From NCBI RefSeq assembly GCF_003010935.1, contig NZ_PGGN01000001.1, positions 558,001-622,000 of the forward strand: a stretch of DNA of 64,000 nt, read 5' to 3'. Both the position numbers and the translations under genes were made by a program. Numbering within the stretch: the stretch's first letter is position 1; each line of letters begins with the position of its first letter. This DNA comes from Phyllobacterium endophyticum (GTDB lineage Bacteria > Pseudomonadota > Alphaproteobacteria > Rhizobiales > Rhizobiaceae). Positions 25,998 through 36,372 of the stretch are shown piece by piece. The notes beneath the pieces were generated by a model, which saw only the letters and a list, made by a program, of their open reading frames with translations, was not told where the DNA came from and did not search any database.

Positions 25998-27620
25998 CTA
26001 GCGAGATTGCCGCTGATCTTCCAGCACGAGCTCCGCTCCCTTTGCCCCCACCATCATTGCTGCGGCATTGGTGTTGCCGGAGATGATGTTCGGAAACACC
26101 GAGCAGTCGATGATGCGCAGGCGGTCTACGCCATGAACCTGCAACCGCGGATTGACCACCGATTGCGCTGGATCGGGGCCCATTCGGCATGTCGAGACCG
26201 GATGATAGACCGTGCCGCTGCGCCGTCTGAAGTCCGCGATCAGTTCCTCGTCACTCTGACAGGCAGGTCCCGGCAGCAACTCCTCGACGATCAGCCTGGA
26301 CATCGTTGGTGTTGCGGCAATCCTGCGCAAAAATTTCACCGCGTCGAGCATCTCAGCCACGTCGTGGTCAGTCGAAAATGCGTTCGGGATGATCCGCGGC
26401 TGTTCGTGCGGATTACTGGATCGGATGTGGATGGAACCGGTACTTGTCGGACGGCAGTTCGACAGGCCGATCGAGAATCCGGGCCAGGGGTCGGGCGTGA
26501 GAATTGGCCGCTCTCCATTCTTGGGCACCAAAGTTGAGAATGCCTGGAAATAGAGCTGCATGTTGGCACGCATGCGCGAGGGATCGGTGCGGAAGAAGCC
26601 GCCGCCCTGGTTCATGCTGATAGACAGCGGACCCTTGCGCTGAAACAGATATTCCATGCCCGCCAGGGCCTTGCCCCACCAGGGCCGCAAGATCTGGTTC
26701 AGCGATGAGACGTTGGCACGATAGGTATAGTTGATGCCGAGATGGTCCTGCAGGTGTTCGCCGACATGAGCATTGTGATGCATCGTCTCGATGCCAAAAC
26801 CACGCAGCCGTTGGGCGTCACCGATGCCGGACAATTCAAGGAGTTGCGGCGTATTTATCGACCCGCCGCAGACAATGACCTCGCGCCCGGCGGCAACGGT
26901 TTCACTCTTGCCGTTCCGGACGAACTCCACGCCGGTGGCGCGTTTCCCGTCAAAGGCCACGCGCGTGACCATGGCTTGCGTAATCACGGTCAAATTGGGC
27001 CGCTTCATCGCAGGTCGCAGGAAAGCCCGCGCCGCCGACATTCGCCGTCCGCCTTTCGTCGTCAGTTGAAAGGGTCCGACACCTTCCTGAGTCGCGCCAT
27101 TGAAGTCCGCATTATAGGCAAGTCCCGCTTCCTGCCCTGCCTTGATCATCGCATTGGCCAGCGGATGAAATGACTTCGAACAATCGGTGACATGCAATGG
27201 CCCGCCCTTGCCCAGGCTCCGGGCTGGACCGTCATGATCCTCAAGCGACCGGAAGACCGGCAGGACATCGGCATGCCCCCAGCCTGGGTTGCCCTCGTCG
27301 CGCCACTCGTCGAAATCGTCCGGTGCACCGCGGACATAAACCATCGCGTTGATCGAACTCGAGCCGCCCAGCACCTTGCCACGCGGCCAGTAATCCGCAT
27401 TTCCGGCAAGGCCGGGGTCGGGCTCGGCACGGTACATCCAATTGACGGATTTGTCGTAAAAGGTCTTGCCGTACCCAAGCGGCATCGAGATGAAGAAGCG
27501 CCTGTCCGATCCGCCGGCTTCCAGCACCAGAACCGAGTAACGCCCGTTGGCAGACAGACGTTCTGCCACGACGGATCCGGCCGATCCTGAACCGACGATG
27601 ATGAAATCAAACGAACGCAT
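25998..27620 (-). CDS. GMC-family FAD-dependent oxidoreductase (choline/alcohol dehydrogenase-like)
   Basis: The product is 540 residues. The FAD-binding Rossmann motif DFIIVGSGSAGSVVAERLS starts at residue 4. GMC signature 1 is seen in GKVLGGSSSINAMVYVRG and signature 2 in CGGSINTPQLLELSGIG. The catalytic His region YHPVSTCRMG and the C-terminal VFPNIISGNTNAAAMMVGAKGAE complete the fold. It oxidises an alcohol group; BetA- and AlkJ-like enzymes are equally similar by eye, and there is no betaine gene beside it. It stands alone, 111 bp from the CoxG-like gene on the same strand. Confidence 0.9.
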   Translation of the reverse strand: MRSFDFIIVGSGSAGSVVAERLSANGRYSVLVLEAGGSDRRFFISMPLGYGKTFYDKSVNWMYRAEPDPGLAGNADYWPRGKVLGGSSSINAMVYVRGAPDDFDEWRDEGNPGWGHADVLPVFRSLEDHDGPARSLGKGGPLHVTDCSKSFHPLANAMIKAGQEAGLAYNADFNGATQEGVGPFQLTTKGGRRMSAARAFLRPAMKRPNLTVITQAMVTRVAFDGKRATGVEFVRNGKSETVAAGREVIVCGGSINTPQLLELSGIGDAQRLRGFGIETMHHNAHVGEHLQDHLGINYTYRANVSSLNQILRPWWGKALAGMEYLFQRKGPLSISMNQGGGFFRTDPSRMRANMQLYFQAFSTLVPKNGERPILTPDPWPGFSIGLSNCRPTSTGSIHIRSSNPHEQPRIIPNAFSTDHDVAEMLDAVKFLRRIAATPTMSRLIVEELLPGPACQSDEELIADFRRRSGTVYHPVSTCRMGPDPAQSVVNPRLQVHGVDRLRIIDCSVFPNIISGNTNAAAMMVGAKGAELVLEDQRQSR

Positions 27621-27731
27621 GCCTGCCGTCTTTCGAATGCATTATTGCACGCATTCAGGATATCCGGCTTCGGCTGCGTAAACCCAAACGGCTTTCCGTC
27701 ATGGCCTATGGAAATTGCGACAGTGGGTTGT

Positions 27732-28175
27732 TTATGTTCCGCTCACGGCTGCGTTGAAGTTCTCGAAAAACTGCGTCGCGATCTTCTTCGAAGTCGAGGC
27801 GATCAATCGGCTGCCGAGTTGAGCTATCTTTCCACCGACATCGGCGTTGACCTTGTAGGCCAGCACGGTTTCGGCGCCTTCCTCGGTCAAGGTCACATCG
27901 GCGCCGCCTTTCGCAAATCCAGCAACCCCGCCTTTGCCTTCCCCGGAGATTGTGTAGGAGGAAGGCGGGTTTAGATTTGTCAGCTCCACTTTCCCGGTGA
28001 AGCGCGCCTTCACCGGGCCCATCTTGACGCCGACGGTAGCCTCGAGCTCCGTATCGGATATTTTCTCAAGGCTCTCGCATCCGGGAATGCAGGCCCTCAA
28101 TATCTCCGGGTCATTCAGCGCTCTCCATACCGTATCACGCGACGCCGCGATCCGTTCTTCCCCCGTCAAATCCAT
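27732..28175 (-). CDS. CoxG-like SRPBCC protein (CO dehydrogenase subunit G family)
   Basis: The product is 147 residues from the internal ATG giving [20 protein letters not shown]; the longer frame to 28217 lacks a family match. The SRPBCC fold is read from [24 protein letters not shown] and a C-terminal helix [15 protein letters not shown]. CoxG anchors CO dehydrogenase to the membrane in carboxydotrophs, but stand-alone relatives are common and no cox genes are nearby, so a CO role is not supported. It may share a transcript with the downstream GMC oxidoreductase gene. Confidence 0.85.
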   Translation of the reverse strand: MDLTGEERIAASRDTVWRALNDPEILRACIPGCESLEKISDTELEATVGVKMGPVKARFTGKVELTNLNPPSSYTISGEGKGGVAGFAKGGADVTLTEEGAETVLAYKVNADVGGKIAQLGSRLIASTSKKIATQFFENFNAAVSGT

Positions 28176-28327
28176 ATTCGAAGCCCTCCCTGGAAAGTAG
28201 AAGGCTAAGACACGCAAATGCTTATGTCCATGTTTCTGTCACGCATCCATTCTATTTGGACATGCGTTGCTTTAAGAGCATTCCAGTGGCAGTTTGCCCA
28301 CCATCAGCGTTATCTCAGGAGAAAGAC

Positions 28328-29986
28328 ATGGCGTCAGAACAAGCGAGCGACCTCAAGCGGTCGGTTCAGGCATTGAAGGCTCATTGGAAGAGTGGCGCAC
28401 CCAAAAACATGCGCACCGCCTTTGCACAGGATCCGAAACGCTTCGCGCGCTACTCGCTCGGATTTGATGATCTCCTGCTCGATTGGTCGAAATGCCTCAT
28501 CCATGACGAGACCATTTCGCTGCTCGCCGACCTGGCGAAGAAAGCTGATGTCGAAGGCCGGCGCGATGCAATGTTTGCCGGCAAACCGATCAATAATACG
28601 GAAGGTCGCGCCGTGCTGCACATCGCGCTGCGCAATCGCTCCGGCAAGCCGATCAAGGTGAACGGCGAAGATGTCATGCCCGGAATCGAGGACGTGCTGG
28701 ATCGCATGGCCGCATTCTCCAACGGACTGCGAAGCGGCGAGATCAAAGGCGCGAAGAACAAAGCCATCACCGACATCGTCAACATCGGCATCGGCGGTTC
28801 CGATCTGGGGCCAGCCATGGCCACGCTTGCCATGTCGCCGTACCATGACGGCCCGAGGACGCATTTTGTTTCCAATATCGATGGTGCGCATATCGCCGAT
28901 ACCCTTGCGGGCCTCGACCCGGCAACAACACTGATAATCGTCGCTTCGAAGACGTTTACGACGATAGAAACCATGACCAACGCCAAGGCGGCCCGCAAAT
29001 GGGTCGCAGATGCGCTAGGCGAGAAGGCAGTCGGCAAGCACTTCGCCGCCGTGTCCACAGCACTCGACAAGGTCGATGCCTTCGGCATTCCTCAGGACCG
29101 GATATTCGGCTTTTGGGATTGGGTCGGCGGCCGTTATTCTATCTGGTCCGCGATCGGCCTGCCCCTGATGATTGCTATCGGTCCGGAAAATTTCGGCCGC
29201 TTCCTTGATGGCGCCCACGCCATGGACGAGCACTTCCGCAAGACCCCGCTGAACAGAAACCTGCCCATGATTCTGGGTCTGATCGGCTATTGGCACCGCG
29301 CCACTTGCGGATATACCAGCCGCGCCGTAATTCCCTACGATCAGCGTCTTGCCCGTCTGCCAGCCTATCTGCAACAGCTCGACATGGAGTCGAATGGCAA
29401 GGGAGTTACCATCGACGGCAAACCCGTCAGCGGGCCCACAGGGCCGGTCGTTTGGGGTGAGCCTGGTACCAATGGCCAGCATGCGTTCTTCCAGCTCCTG
29501 CATCAGGGCACGGACACTATTCCCGTGGAATTCATTGTTGCTGCCAAGGGTCACGAGCCAGATCTCGCCAACCAGCATGAGATGCTGCTCGCCAATTGCC
29601 TCGCCCAATCCGAGGCGCTGATGCGCGGTCGCACGCTTGAAGAAGCCAAGGCGCAGCTCGCGGCAAAGAACCTGCCAAAATCCGAGGTGAATCGCATAGC
29701 GCCGCACAGGGTTTTCACTGGCAATCGCCCTTCGATCACCATTATCCATGACATTCTTGATCCCTTTACACTGGGACGCCTGATTGCGCTTTACGAGCAC
29801 CGCGTGTTCGTCGAGGCACAGCTCTACGGCATCAACGCCTTCGATCAGTGGGGTGTCGAACTTGGCAAGGAACTCGCAACGGAACTTCTGCCCGTTGTGT
29901 CAGGGGAGGTGGAGCCGAAGGACAAGGACGCTTCCACGCAAGGTCTTGTCGCGCACCTGCGCAAGCGCCGCGACCCCAAGTCCTGA
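28328..29986 (+). CDS. pgi: Glucose-6-phosphate isomerase
   Basis: The product is 552 residues from the ATG after AGGAGAAAG; the upstream extension to 28256 has no start signal. It interconverts glucose-6-P and fructose-6-P. Signatures are [14 protein letters not shown], the KTFTTIET phosphate loop, [18 protein letters not shown] (PGI signature 1) and the C-terminal [14 protein letters not shown] (signature 2). The catalytic Glu/His region [12 protein letters not shown] and [18 protein letters not shown] are intact. It is convergent with the autotransporter gene 18 bp downstream. Confidence 0.97.
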   Translation: MASEQASDLKRSVQALKAHWKSGAPKNMRTAFAQDPKRFARYSLGFDDLLLDWSKCLIHDETISLLADLAKKADVEGRRDAMFAGKPINNTEGRAVLHIALRNRSGKPIKVNGEDVMPGIEDVLDRMAAFSNGLRSGEIKGAKNKAITDIVNIGIGGSDLGPAMATLAMSPYHDGPRTHFVSNIDGAHIADTLAGLDPATTLIIVASKTFTTIETMTNAKAARKWVADALGEKAVGKHFAAVSTALDKVDAFGIPQDRIFGFWDWVGGRYSIWSAIGLPLMIAIGPENFGRFLDGAHAMDEHFRKTPLNRNLPMILGLIGYWHRATCGYTSRAVIPYDQRLARLPAYLQQLDMESNGKGVTIDGKPVSGPTGPVVWGEPGTNGQHAFFQLLHQGTDTIPVEFIVAAKGHEPDLANQHEMLLANCLAQSEALMRGRTLEEAKAQLAAKNLPKSEVNRIAPHRVFTGNRPSITIIHDILDPFTLGRLIALYEHRVFVEAQLYGINAFDQWGVELGKELATELLPVVSGEVEPKDKDASTQGLVAHLRKRRDPKS

Positions 29987-30004
29987 TCTCGATGGCGTCG
30001 ACGA

Positions 30005-33000
30005 CTAAAATCTTACAGACAATGCGGCTTTTGCCGCGTTGTCACTGAGACCTTCTGCGAACAGACCATCATAGCTCAGGTCGAGCGTCGTGTTCTTGCC
30101 AAGTGCAAATGCGATCCCGGCGTCAATCACGACCGCATCCCTGCCGACCCTCAGCCCGTCAATACCGATCAGACCGAGGCCGGTATAATTCACGCGGTAG
30201 GAAGGCACGGCGTCAGCATAGGTGTGACGCCAGCCGATTGTGCCCCGAAAGCTTGCGTTCAGCGAGGTCGTCGGTAAAGCGCCCGAGATGTGCAATCCTA
30301 GCGTGCTGACCGTCAGATCATTATCAGCGCCATTGCTGGCGAGACCAGCCAGAGCCGCATTTTCGGCAAAAGGGTCTGTGTGAATCCGCGCATAGGCAAG
30401 ATTGGCAAATGGCTCCAACGCCACAGCGCCAATGCCGGCCTTGTAACCGATTTCGCCAAAGACTTGCGCCGTTCCCGCATCATAGTCGCTGCCCAATCTT
30501 TCGAGGCGGTCCATGAACCGCACCTGGCGATATACCTCGATATTGTGCCAGCTATAGGCCGCACCTGATCGAAAGTTGATACGGCCATATTCAGCCCCGC
30601 CATAAAGGCCGAGATTGTAACTGTCCACGGAGGCCTCTGCAGCGAGGCCCAACTGCTTCAGATCGGTTTTGCTGTAACCCGCCACAATACCGGCGCGGCC
30701 ATATTCACCAATTACGGCATCGCCGCCAATCATAAACCCTGCAAGAGACCGTGCTGCATCGGAGAAGCCTCCATCGCTCTTGATGTCAGCCCAGGAGCCG
30801 AAACCTTCGCTCCACAATCCAAACCGGTTGACCACGTCAGCGGGCAATTCTTTTACGTCTTCCCCAAAAGCGAGGACAGGCAGTCCTGTCGAAACCCGAT
30901 CGTCCGAGGCCGTGCGCAACCGGTTGCCGATGGCGTCCCTGACAAATCGGCTGTCTTCAAGAAGAACGCCAGCCAGTGCGGGGTGAATCCGGCCCGGCAG
31001 TTGTTCAACAGTACGCGGCGCTGTTTCCGTTTCGAGTGCCTTGATTTTCTTGTCAAGTTCAGAGCCACCTCCACCATGGGGATCGATGATGGGGGGCTTC
31101 AGATCATTGCGCTTTACCACTAGACGAACATCCGTGCCGTTGGGGTAGAGAAGCTCCGGTTTGTAGAATGCCAACTCAGTCGACACATCCTGAAATGTTG
31201 TCCCGTTCAAGCCGCCTGCGGCAGTCAGGATCGTATAGCCGGCGGGGTCGGGCTGGCCCTCAACCGCCACCACTTGCACTCGCGCGCCGGTCAACGTGGC
31301 CGTGCCGGTAATCTGTGTCAGATCGCTCGCGGTGGAATTGAGTTCTACCTGATAGGTTGTTCCAGACGCCAGAAGTAGGTCACCATTGACGTGGATTGTC
31401 CCGACAGAATTGCCGGGCGCGAGGATCGATCCCGCATCGAGCCTTGTCGTACCGACAGTGCCGACGCCGCCAAGAAATCCGCCGCCAAGCACATGAAGCG
31501 CGCCCCCAAGCGTGTTGTTGACGCGTAAAATGCTTTTGTTGCTCACCGTCGTCGTACCAGTAAAGCCGCCGCTGTCCGATGCAAGGACTAATGTACCGGA
31601 ATTTAAGTTCAGCTTGCCTTTGCCGGCAATAGCAGCATTGATCTGGCGATCTCCGTTGAAATTGACCGTGCCATCACCCGCGCCGAAGGTGATGCTGTTT
31701 GTGACAAAACCACTTTGCGCACCATTGATATTGAGAACGCCTTTCGATCCGGCATTGGTCGCGATAGCTGTCGTGGCGCTTGAGAGTCGCGCATCATTGT
31801 AAATGTTGAGCGTAGCGTCACCATCCTGGCCGATGGTCATGGCATCGGCAACGGTCCAGTTGGCCCTGTCTTTCAGGGTGAGCACACCTGCCGATCCCGC
31901 GTCCCTGGCAAGAATGCCGGATCCGCTGGTAATCGCACCGTCTGTATCCGCATTGAAAACGCCGAAACCTGCCTGACCGATTGTCAAGGCTCCCGTTGTG
32001 TCCCATTTGGAATTGCCTGTGACAGTAACGGTTCCGGACGAATTGGCGTTTCGGCCAAGAACGGCAAGGGCGTTTGAAAATTCGCCGCCACGGCTCAACT
32101 TGATATTAGCTGAATCTGTTTCGCCGACGACAACGGTTCCTCCCGCCGTCCATTTCGAGCCGGCGCCATCAATCGTCACGTTTGCTGATCCCGCAATGCC
32201 GCCTGATGTCCGCCCAAGCAAGGATTCCATGTTTGGGGCTGTGCCCGATCCGGTTGTCGTCAATGTCGCGCCATTCATGATAGAAAGTTCGCCAAGCGTT
32301 TTCGTGCCAATAATCAGACGGCGGCTGCTCAGACTGGAGCCCTTGTCGGTCACAACGAGCTTGTGTAAACGTCCGGGAGTATCGGTGTTGTTGACCGCCC
32401 CGATGAACGTCGTTGTGCCGATGCGAACCGCGCCGCCTTCTGCTATGGTCAGTTCACCCGACCCGTCGCCACCAACAGCCAAACTGCCATCGACAGTCCA
32501 AAGCGATCCGGCATCCCGCACCGTCGCAGTACCGTTGGAACCGTCAAAGCCGCCGATATTGGCTGAATTGCTGTTGAGAGTTCCCTTTTGTTCCACCGTC
32601 AGGACGCCCTTACCGCTGTGGCCGATTGTGAAACCCTCGGTGCCGCCTGTGGTCAGGTTGGCACCCTGGCCGGATATCAACAATTCGCCGCTGCCGCCAA
32701 TAGTGGCGCCAATGACCGTCTGGCTTGTAAGCACAACCTTGCCGCCATCAGCGATTGTTAGCTTGCCATTCCCGCTATCGCCGATGCCAAGGGTTGTGCC
32801 GGCGTGCCATTCCGATCCGGGTCCCGTGACAAATACTGTCCCGGTGCTACCGCTCTGTTTGCCCAAAACAGCGCCGATGCCTTTCAACTTGCCGCCGGCC
32901 TCAATGACAAGGTCGCCGCTCGTTGCATTGCCGATAATCAGTGAGTCCGTTAGCTCCCAGGTTTCCGGCGCAATTACAGTACGCGTCAGGCCACCGTCGA

Positions 33001-33133
33001 TCACCGTTTGGGCAAGGCCTTGCGACGGTATGATTGCGACCGACGATAGGGAAAGCAGGAGCAAACGGCTTCGCAGTAATCGCGGCGAAGTTGCCGGCAG
33101 ACTTAGACGGTCGGATTTGTTCATCATGCGCAT
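30005..33133 (-). CDS. Type Va autotransporter adhesin-like outer-membrane protein
   Basis: The product is 1042 residues. An N-terminal signal peptide with a basic start ends near SQGLAQ (about residue 42). The passenger is built of T5SS/PEP-CTERM-associated repeats of the type VGxxGxGxLTIxxGGxV and SxGTVxVxGxxSxW, and then one autotransporter-associated beta-strand repeat (KLNLNSGTLVLASDSGGFTG). The C-terminal ~270 residues form the translocator beta-barrel and end in the expected aromatic residue (LSVRF). The passenger is probably a surface beta-helix; no protease triad or RGD is evident, so adhesion is a guess. It is a single gene, convergent with pgi and divergent from the hydrolase at 33370. 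Confidence 0.92.
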   Translation of the reverse strand: MRMMNKSDRLSLPATSPRLLRSRLLLLSLSSVAIIPSQGLAQTVIDGGLTRTVIAPETWELTDSLIIGNATSGDLVIEAGGKLKGIGAVLGKQSGSTGTVFVTGPGSEWHAGTTLGIGDSGNGKLTIADGGKVVLTSQTVIGATIGGSGELLISGQGANLTTGGTEGFTIGHSGKGVLTVEQKGTLNSNSANIGGFDGSNGTATVRDAGSLWTVDGSLAVGGDGSGELTIAEGGAVRIGTTTFIGAVNNTDTPGRLHKLVVTDKGSSLSSRRLIIGTKTLGELSIMNGATLTTTGSGTAPNMESLLGRTSGGIAGSANVTIDGAGSKWTAGGTVVVGETDSANIKLSRGGEFSNALAVLGRNANSSGTVTVTGNSKWDTTGALTIGQAGFGVFNADTDGAITSGSGILARDAGSAGVLTLKDRANWTVADAMTIGQDGDATLNIYNDARLSSATTAIATNAGSKGVLNINGAQSGFVTNSITFGAGDGTVNFNGDRQINAAIAGKGKLNLNSGTLVLASDSGGFTGTTTVSNKSILRVNNTLGGALHVLGGGFLGGVGTVGTTRLDAGSILAPGNSVGTIHVNGDLLLASGTTYQVELNSTASDLTQITGTATLTGARVQVVAVEGQPDPAGYTILTAAGGLNGTTFQDVSTELAFYKPELLYPNGTDVRLVVKRNDLKPPIIDPHGGGGSELDKKIKALETETAPRTVEQLPGRIHPALAGVLLEDSRFVRDAIGNRLRTASDDRVSTGLPVLAFGEDVKELPADVVNRFGLWSEGFGSWADIKSDGGFSDAARSLAGFMIGGDAVIGEYGRAGIVAGYSKTDLKQLGLAAEASVDSYNLGLYGGAEYGRINFRSGAAYSWHNIEVYRQVRFMDRLERLGSDYDAGTAQVFGEIGYKAGIGAVALEPFANLAYARIHTDPFAENAALAGLASNGADNDLTVSTLGLHISGALPTTSLNASFRGTIGWRHTYADAVPSYRVNYTGLGLIGIDGLRVGRDAVVIDAGIAFALGKNTTLDLSYDGLFAEGLSDNAAKAALSVRF

Positions 33134-33369
33134 TTTGCCCCACCAGGATTCGCGTGTACACTTTAAGTATTATTGACCGGCTAGAGCGTCAATTATACTA
33201 AGGTAGCACTAGAAAATGTCAGTATATTCGCGGAAATTTACGAAAATAAATACGTGTCTACTGCTCAGGTCACAAGTATCGATTGTCTCGGCTTCGCTTC
33301 TTGTGAAGGGGCATAAAGCTGCCTATCTTGGCGGCAATTGCCCGAATCCTGCCACTGCGGAACGACAAC

Positions 33370-34422
33370 ATGGAAATCGAAACGATAGAGCTCCCCGGCG
33401 ACGTGCCGGGCAACAGCATCGAACTGCGTGTCCTGCGCTTCGAGGGCGCCGACAGCGACGCCGTCAGCGCTTATCTGCAATCGTCGCTGCACGGGTCGGA
33501 ACTCCCCGGGCAGGCGGCGCTGCATTTCCTCATACCCATGTTGGAAAAGGCCGAAACGGAAGGTCGCGTCGTCGGTCGCATCACTGTTGTTCCCCAAGCC
33601 AATCCGATCGGGTCGGCACAATGGCAGGCGCACCAGCATCTCGGTCGCTTCGACTACTTCTCCGGCGTTAATTTCAATCGTTCCTTCCCGCTGCTTGACA
33701 CGTTCGATACGTCGGCACTCCCCGATATCGATGCGCCGAAATCGTTGGCGGAACGATTGAAGGCCCAACTCCTTCGTCTGGCTCTGCCGCACGAGATCGT
33801 GCTCGACCTGCACTGCGATGATGAAAGCGAAAACTATCTCTATATTCATCAGGCGTTCCTGCCCGAGATGTATGATCTTGCTTCCGCACTTGGCTCGACC
33901 GCCATCCTTTCGTGGGACAGTACCGCGGATGCCGCTTTCGAGGAGGCCTGTGCCCATCCGGCGTTGCAGTTGCCCGAGGGCGAGCGAAAAGCCCGCGCTG
34001 TCACGACTGTCGAGTTTCGCGGCCTGAATGATGTCGATTTCGCAACCGGCAAGGCCGACGCTGAGGGTCTGTATAGATTTCTTGTCCATCGCGGCGTCGT
34101 CAAGGATGACACTATCAGGCTGAACGTCGATTTCGCCGGACCGGTAACGCCCCTCGAAAATGTCGAGATGATCCGGGCACCGCAGGGCGGCATGATCCTG
34201 TTCCACGTCGATATCGGCACCGAAGTGCGGGCTGGTGACAGGCTGGTGACTGTCGTAACCAATCCGGGTGATCCGGGCGGTGACATTACCTTGACCGCAC
34301 CGCAGGCGGGACGCGTGCTCACCCGCCGGGGACATCGCTATACAAGGCGCGGCGATGATCTGATGAAACTGCTCGGCAGCAAGCGCTCGGAAACCGCCAG
34401 GCCGGGCTCGCTGGAAGCATGA
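33370..34422 (+). CDS. Succinylglutamate desuccinylase/aspartoacylase-family zinc hydrolase
   Basis: The product is 350 residues from the ATG preceded by GGAA; an upstream TTG at 33328 is possible. Zinc ligands fit the M14-like motif LHGSELPGQ (His and Glu) and EIVLDLHCDDESE (second His). The C-terminus (about residues 260-330) is a lipoyl-like beta domain (IRAPQGGMILFHVDIGTEVRAG), as in many family members. It removes an acyl group from an amino-acid derivative; with no arginine or ectoine genes alongside, the substrate is unknown. It overlaps the HAD phosphatase gene by 4 bp (ATGA). Confidence 0.88.
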   Translation: MEIETIELPGDVPGNSIELRVLRFEGADSDAVSAYLQSSLHGSELPGQAALHFLIPMLEKAETEGRVVGRITVVPQANPIGSAQWQAHQHLGRFDYFSGVNFNRSFPLLDTFDTSALPDIDAPKSLAERLKAQLLRLALPHEIVLDLHCDDESENYLYIHQAFLPEMYDLASALGSTAILSWDSTADAAFEEACAHPALQLPEGERKARAVTTVEFRGLNDVDFATGKADAEGLYRFLVHRGVVKDDTIRLNVDFAGPVTPLENVEMIRAPQGGMILFHVDIGTEVRAGDRLVTVVTNPGDPGGDITLTAPQAGRVLTRRGHRYTRRGDDLMKLLGSKRSETARPGSLEA

Positions 34423-35162
34423 TGGCAACAGTCGGTTCGCATCACCTCCGCGGCATTCTTTTCGACAAGGATGGCACATTGGTCGATTTTAATCGCACCT
34501 GGTTTGGCATCACCATGGAACTGGCGCACAAGGCAGCCGATGGCGACGAGGAACGGGCGCGGGCACTTGTCGAGGCCGGTGGCTATGACTGGGAGATGGA
34601 AAAGTTCCGTGGCGGCTCGATCATAGCGGCAGGAACGATCAACGATATTGTCGATCTCTGGCATCCCGAATTGACTCTCGAAGAGAAACGGATGCGTATC
34701 CAGGAATACGATGCCTATGCCGCGGAAGAAGGCTCGCGGCGTGCCGTTGGTATCGAAGGCCTGCAGGCGACGCTCGAAGCACTGGTAACGCAGGGGTTCG
34801 TCCTCGGCATCGCCACCAATGATTCGGAAGCCGGTGCGCGAGCAACGGCGGAGTCGCTCGGCCTCACCCGGTGGTTCAGCGTCATTATCGGCTATGATTC
34901 GGTCGCCCGCGCCAAGCCGCATGCGGACCAGCTCCATCTCTTTGCCGCAAGGACCGGCCTTGAACCGGATGCCATCGCCATGGTCGGCGATAACGCACAT
35001 GATCTGGAAATGGCCCACGCCGCAGGTGCGGGGCTTGCCATTGGAGTCCTGTCCGGCAACAGCACTCTCGACGATCTCGCGCATCTTGGCGACGCCATCC
35101 TGGGATCTATCGCCGAACTGCCGCAGTTTCTAAAAAACCGGGCAGAAAATCTTCCCGCCTGA
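34419..35162 (+). CDS. HAD-family phosphatase (phosphoglycolate phosphatase-like)
   Basis: The product is 247 residues. Motif I LFDKDGTLVDF (two Asp), motif II GIATNDSEA, motif III ARAKPHADQLHL and motif IV MVGDNAHDLEMAHAAG are intact, with a helical cap between I and II. The Gph label is by resemblance; the true substrate is not known. Translational coupling to the upstream acylase-like gene suggests a shared pathway or simply shared control. The next gene starts 97 bp downstream. Confidence 0.9.
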   Translation: MMATVGSHHLRGILFDKDGTLVDFNRTWFGITMELAHKAADGDEERARALVEAGGYDWEMEKFRGGSIIAAGTINDIVDLWHPELTLEEKRMRIQEYDAYAAEEGSRRAVGIEGLQATLEALVTQGFVLGIATNDSEAGARATAESLGLTRWFSVIIGYDSVARAKPHADQLHLFAARTGLEPDAIAMVGDNAHDLEMAHAAGAGLAIGVLSGNSTLDDLAHLGDAILGSIAELPQFLKNRAENLPA

Positions 35163-35259
35163 GGAGCGCCGTCGATTGCTATGATGACAATGATTTAAGT
35201 GCCTCTCGCAGATCGCGGTGCTATCAATTCCCCGCGGTGCAGCATCGGAGCGGGATAGT

Positions 35260-36249
35260 ATGGATAGTCAGGATTTGGCCATTGGAATTGCGGACGTCGA
35301 GGCTGCGGCGGTAAGACTCAAAGGCCAGATCGTATCTACGAGACTTGTCGAATCCGAGGCTTTGAACGCCAGGTACAAGGCGCGCATCCTGTTCAAGCCG
35401 GAATGCCTGCAACGCACAGGCTCTTTCAAGTTCCGCGGGGCCTACAACCGTATCAGCCAGTTCACGGAGGATGAACGAAGGCGTGGCATCATCGCCTATT
35501 CCTCCGGCAATCACGCCCAAGGCGTCGCCAGTTCCGCCCGGCTCTTCGGCATTCACGCTACTATCATCATGCCGCATGACGCTCCACAGACCAAGGTCGC
35601 CAACACGCGTTCCTATGGTGCGGATGTCGTCTTCTACGACCGCTACAACCAGACGCGCGATGCGGTTGCCCGGCCCTATATCGAAGAACGCGGTATGGTC
35701 CTGGTGCCTCCGTATGATGATCCCTCCATCATGGCGGGGCAGGGGACGATCGGGCTGGAAATCGTGGCGGAAACAAGGGAGCGGGGGCTGCACCTCGATG
35801 AACTGTTCGTCCCCAGCGGCGGCGGCGGACTTATCAGCGGCGTTTCCGTCGCAGTGAAGGCGGGTTCACCACAGACGCGCATATGGGGGGTCGAACCGGA
35901 AAACTTCGATGATCTGCGCCGCTCGTTGATCGCCGGTGAACAGGTCGCCAATGAACCCGGCCACCGCTCGATCTGCGATGCGATCCTCACGCCGCAACCT
36001 GGCGATCTGACCTTCCCGATCAACAGGCGCAATCTCGCCGGCGCGGTCGCCGTCTCCGACAAAGCTGTGAAGGTCGCCATGCGTGACGCGGCCAACTACC
36101 TTAAGCTCATTGTCGAGCCCGGAGGTTGTGTCGGGCTTGCGGCTTTGGCTGGCAGCGACGTGAACATCGAGGGCAAGACGGTCGCTGTCGTGCTCTCCGG
36201 CGGCAATGTCGATCTCGATCTCTATGGCGGACTTATCGCATCGGCCTGA
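35260..36249 (+). CDS. Threonine/serine dehydratase-family PLP enzyme
   Basis: The product is 329 residues, lacking the C-terminal ACT regulatory domain of biosynthetic IlvA, so of catabolic or serine-racemase-like length. The PLP lysine lies in TGSFKFRGAYN, the substrate loop is SSGNHAQGVA and the phosphate loop is PSGGGGLISG. The chosen ATG follows CGGGA; the frame is open from 35218. Threonine deamination, serine/3-hydroxyaspartate dehydration and serine racemisation are all possible in this subfamily. Confidence 0.88.
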   Translation: MDSQDLAIGIADVEAAAVRLKGQIVSTRLVESEALNARYKARILFKPECLQRTGSFKFRGAYNRISQFTEDERRRGIIAYSSGNHAQGVASSARLFGIHATIIMPHDAPQTKVANTRSYGADVVFYDRYNQTRDAVARPYIEERGMVLVPPYDDPSIMAGQGTIGLEIVAETRERGLHLDELFVPSGGGGLISGVSVAVKAGSPQTRIWGVEPENFDDLRRSLIAGEQVANEPGHRSICDAILTPQPGDLTFPINRRNLAGAVAVSDKAVKVAMRDAANYLKLIVEPGGCVGLAALAGSDVNIEGKTVAVVLSGGNVDLDLYGGLIASA

Positions 36250-36287
36250 CTATGGCCATCGTCGGACATGCACACAAACGTGGGGTT

Positions 36288-36316
36288 TTGTCATCAGACT
36301 GTTACGCTGCCGTCAT
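36288..36316 (+). promoter_or_regulatory. Pho box (three 7-bp repeats) upstream of phoX
   Basis: Three direct heptamers spaced by exactly 4 bp are TTGTCAT, CTGTTAC and CCGTCAT, matching the PhoB site pattern of 7-mers on an 11-bp period. The last ends 56 bp before the phoX start codon, placing PhoB next to the promoter. Expression under phosphate limitation is predicted. Confidence 0.75.
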
Positions 36317-36372
36317 AGCGGGGAATTACGGTTTAAGTCCGTTCCCCAGCCAGACAGCCAGAGGTAAGCTCC

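Noticed and set aside
27732-28175. Part of a CO dehydrogenase operon
   Set aside because: CoxG-like folds occur widely alone, and no coxMSL or accessory gene is near; only the family resemblance is kept.
31998-33176. 392-residue plus-strand open frame
   Set aside because: It is antisense to the repetitive autotransporter passenger; the Pro/Val-rich pattern mirrors the passenger's Gly/Thr codons.
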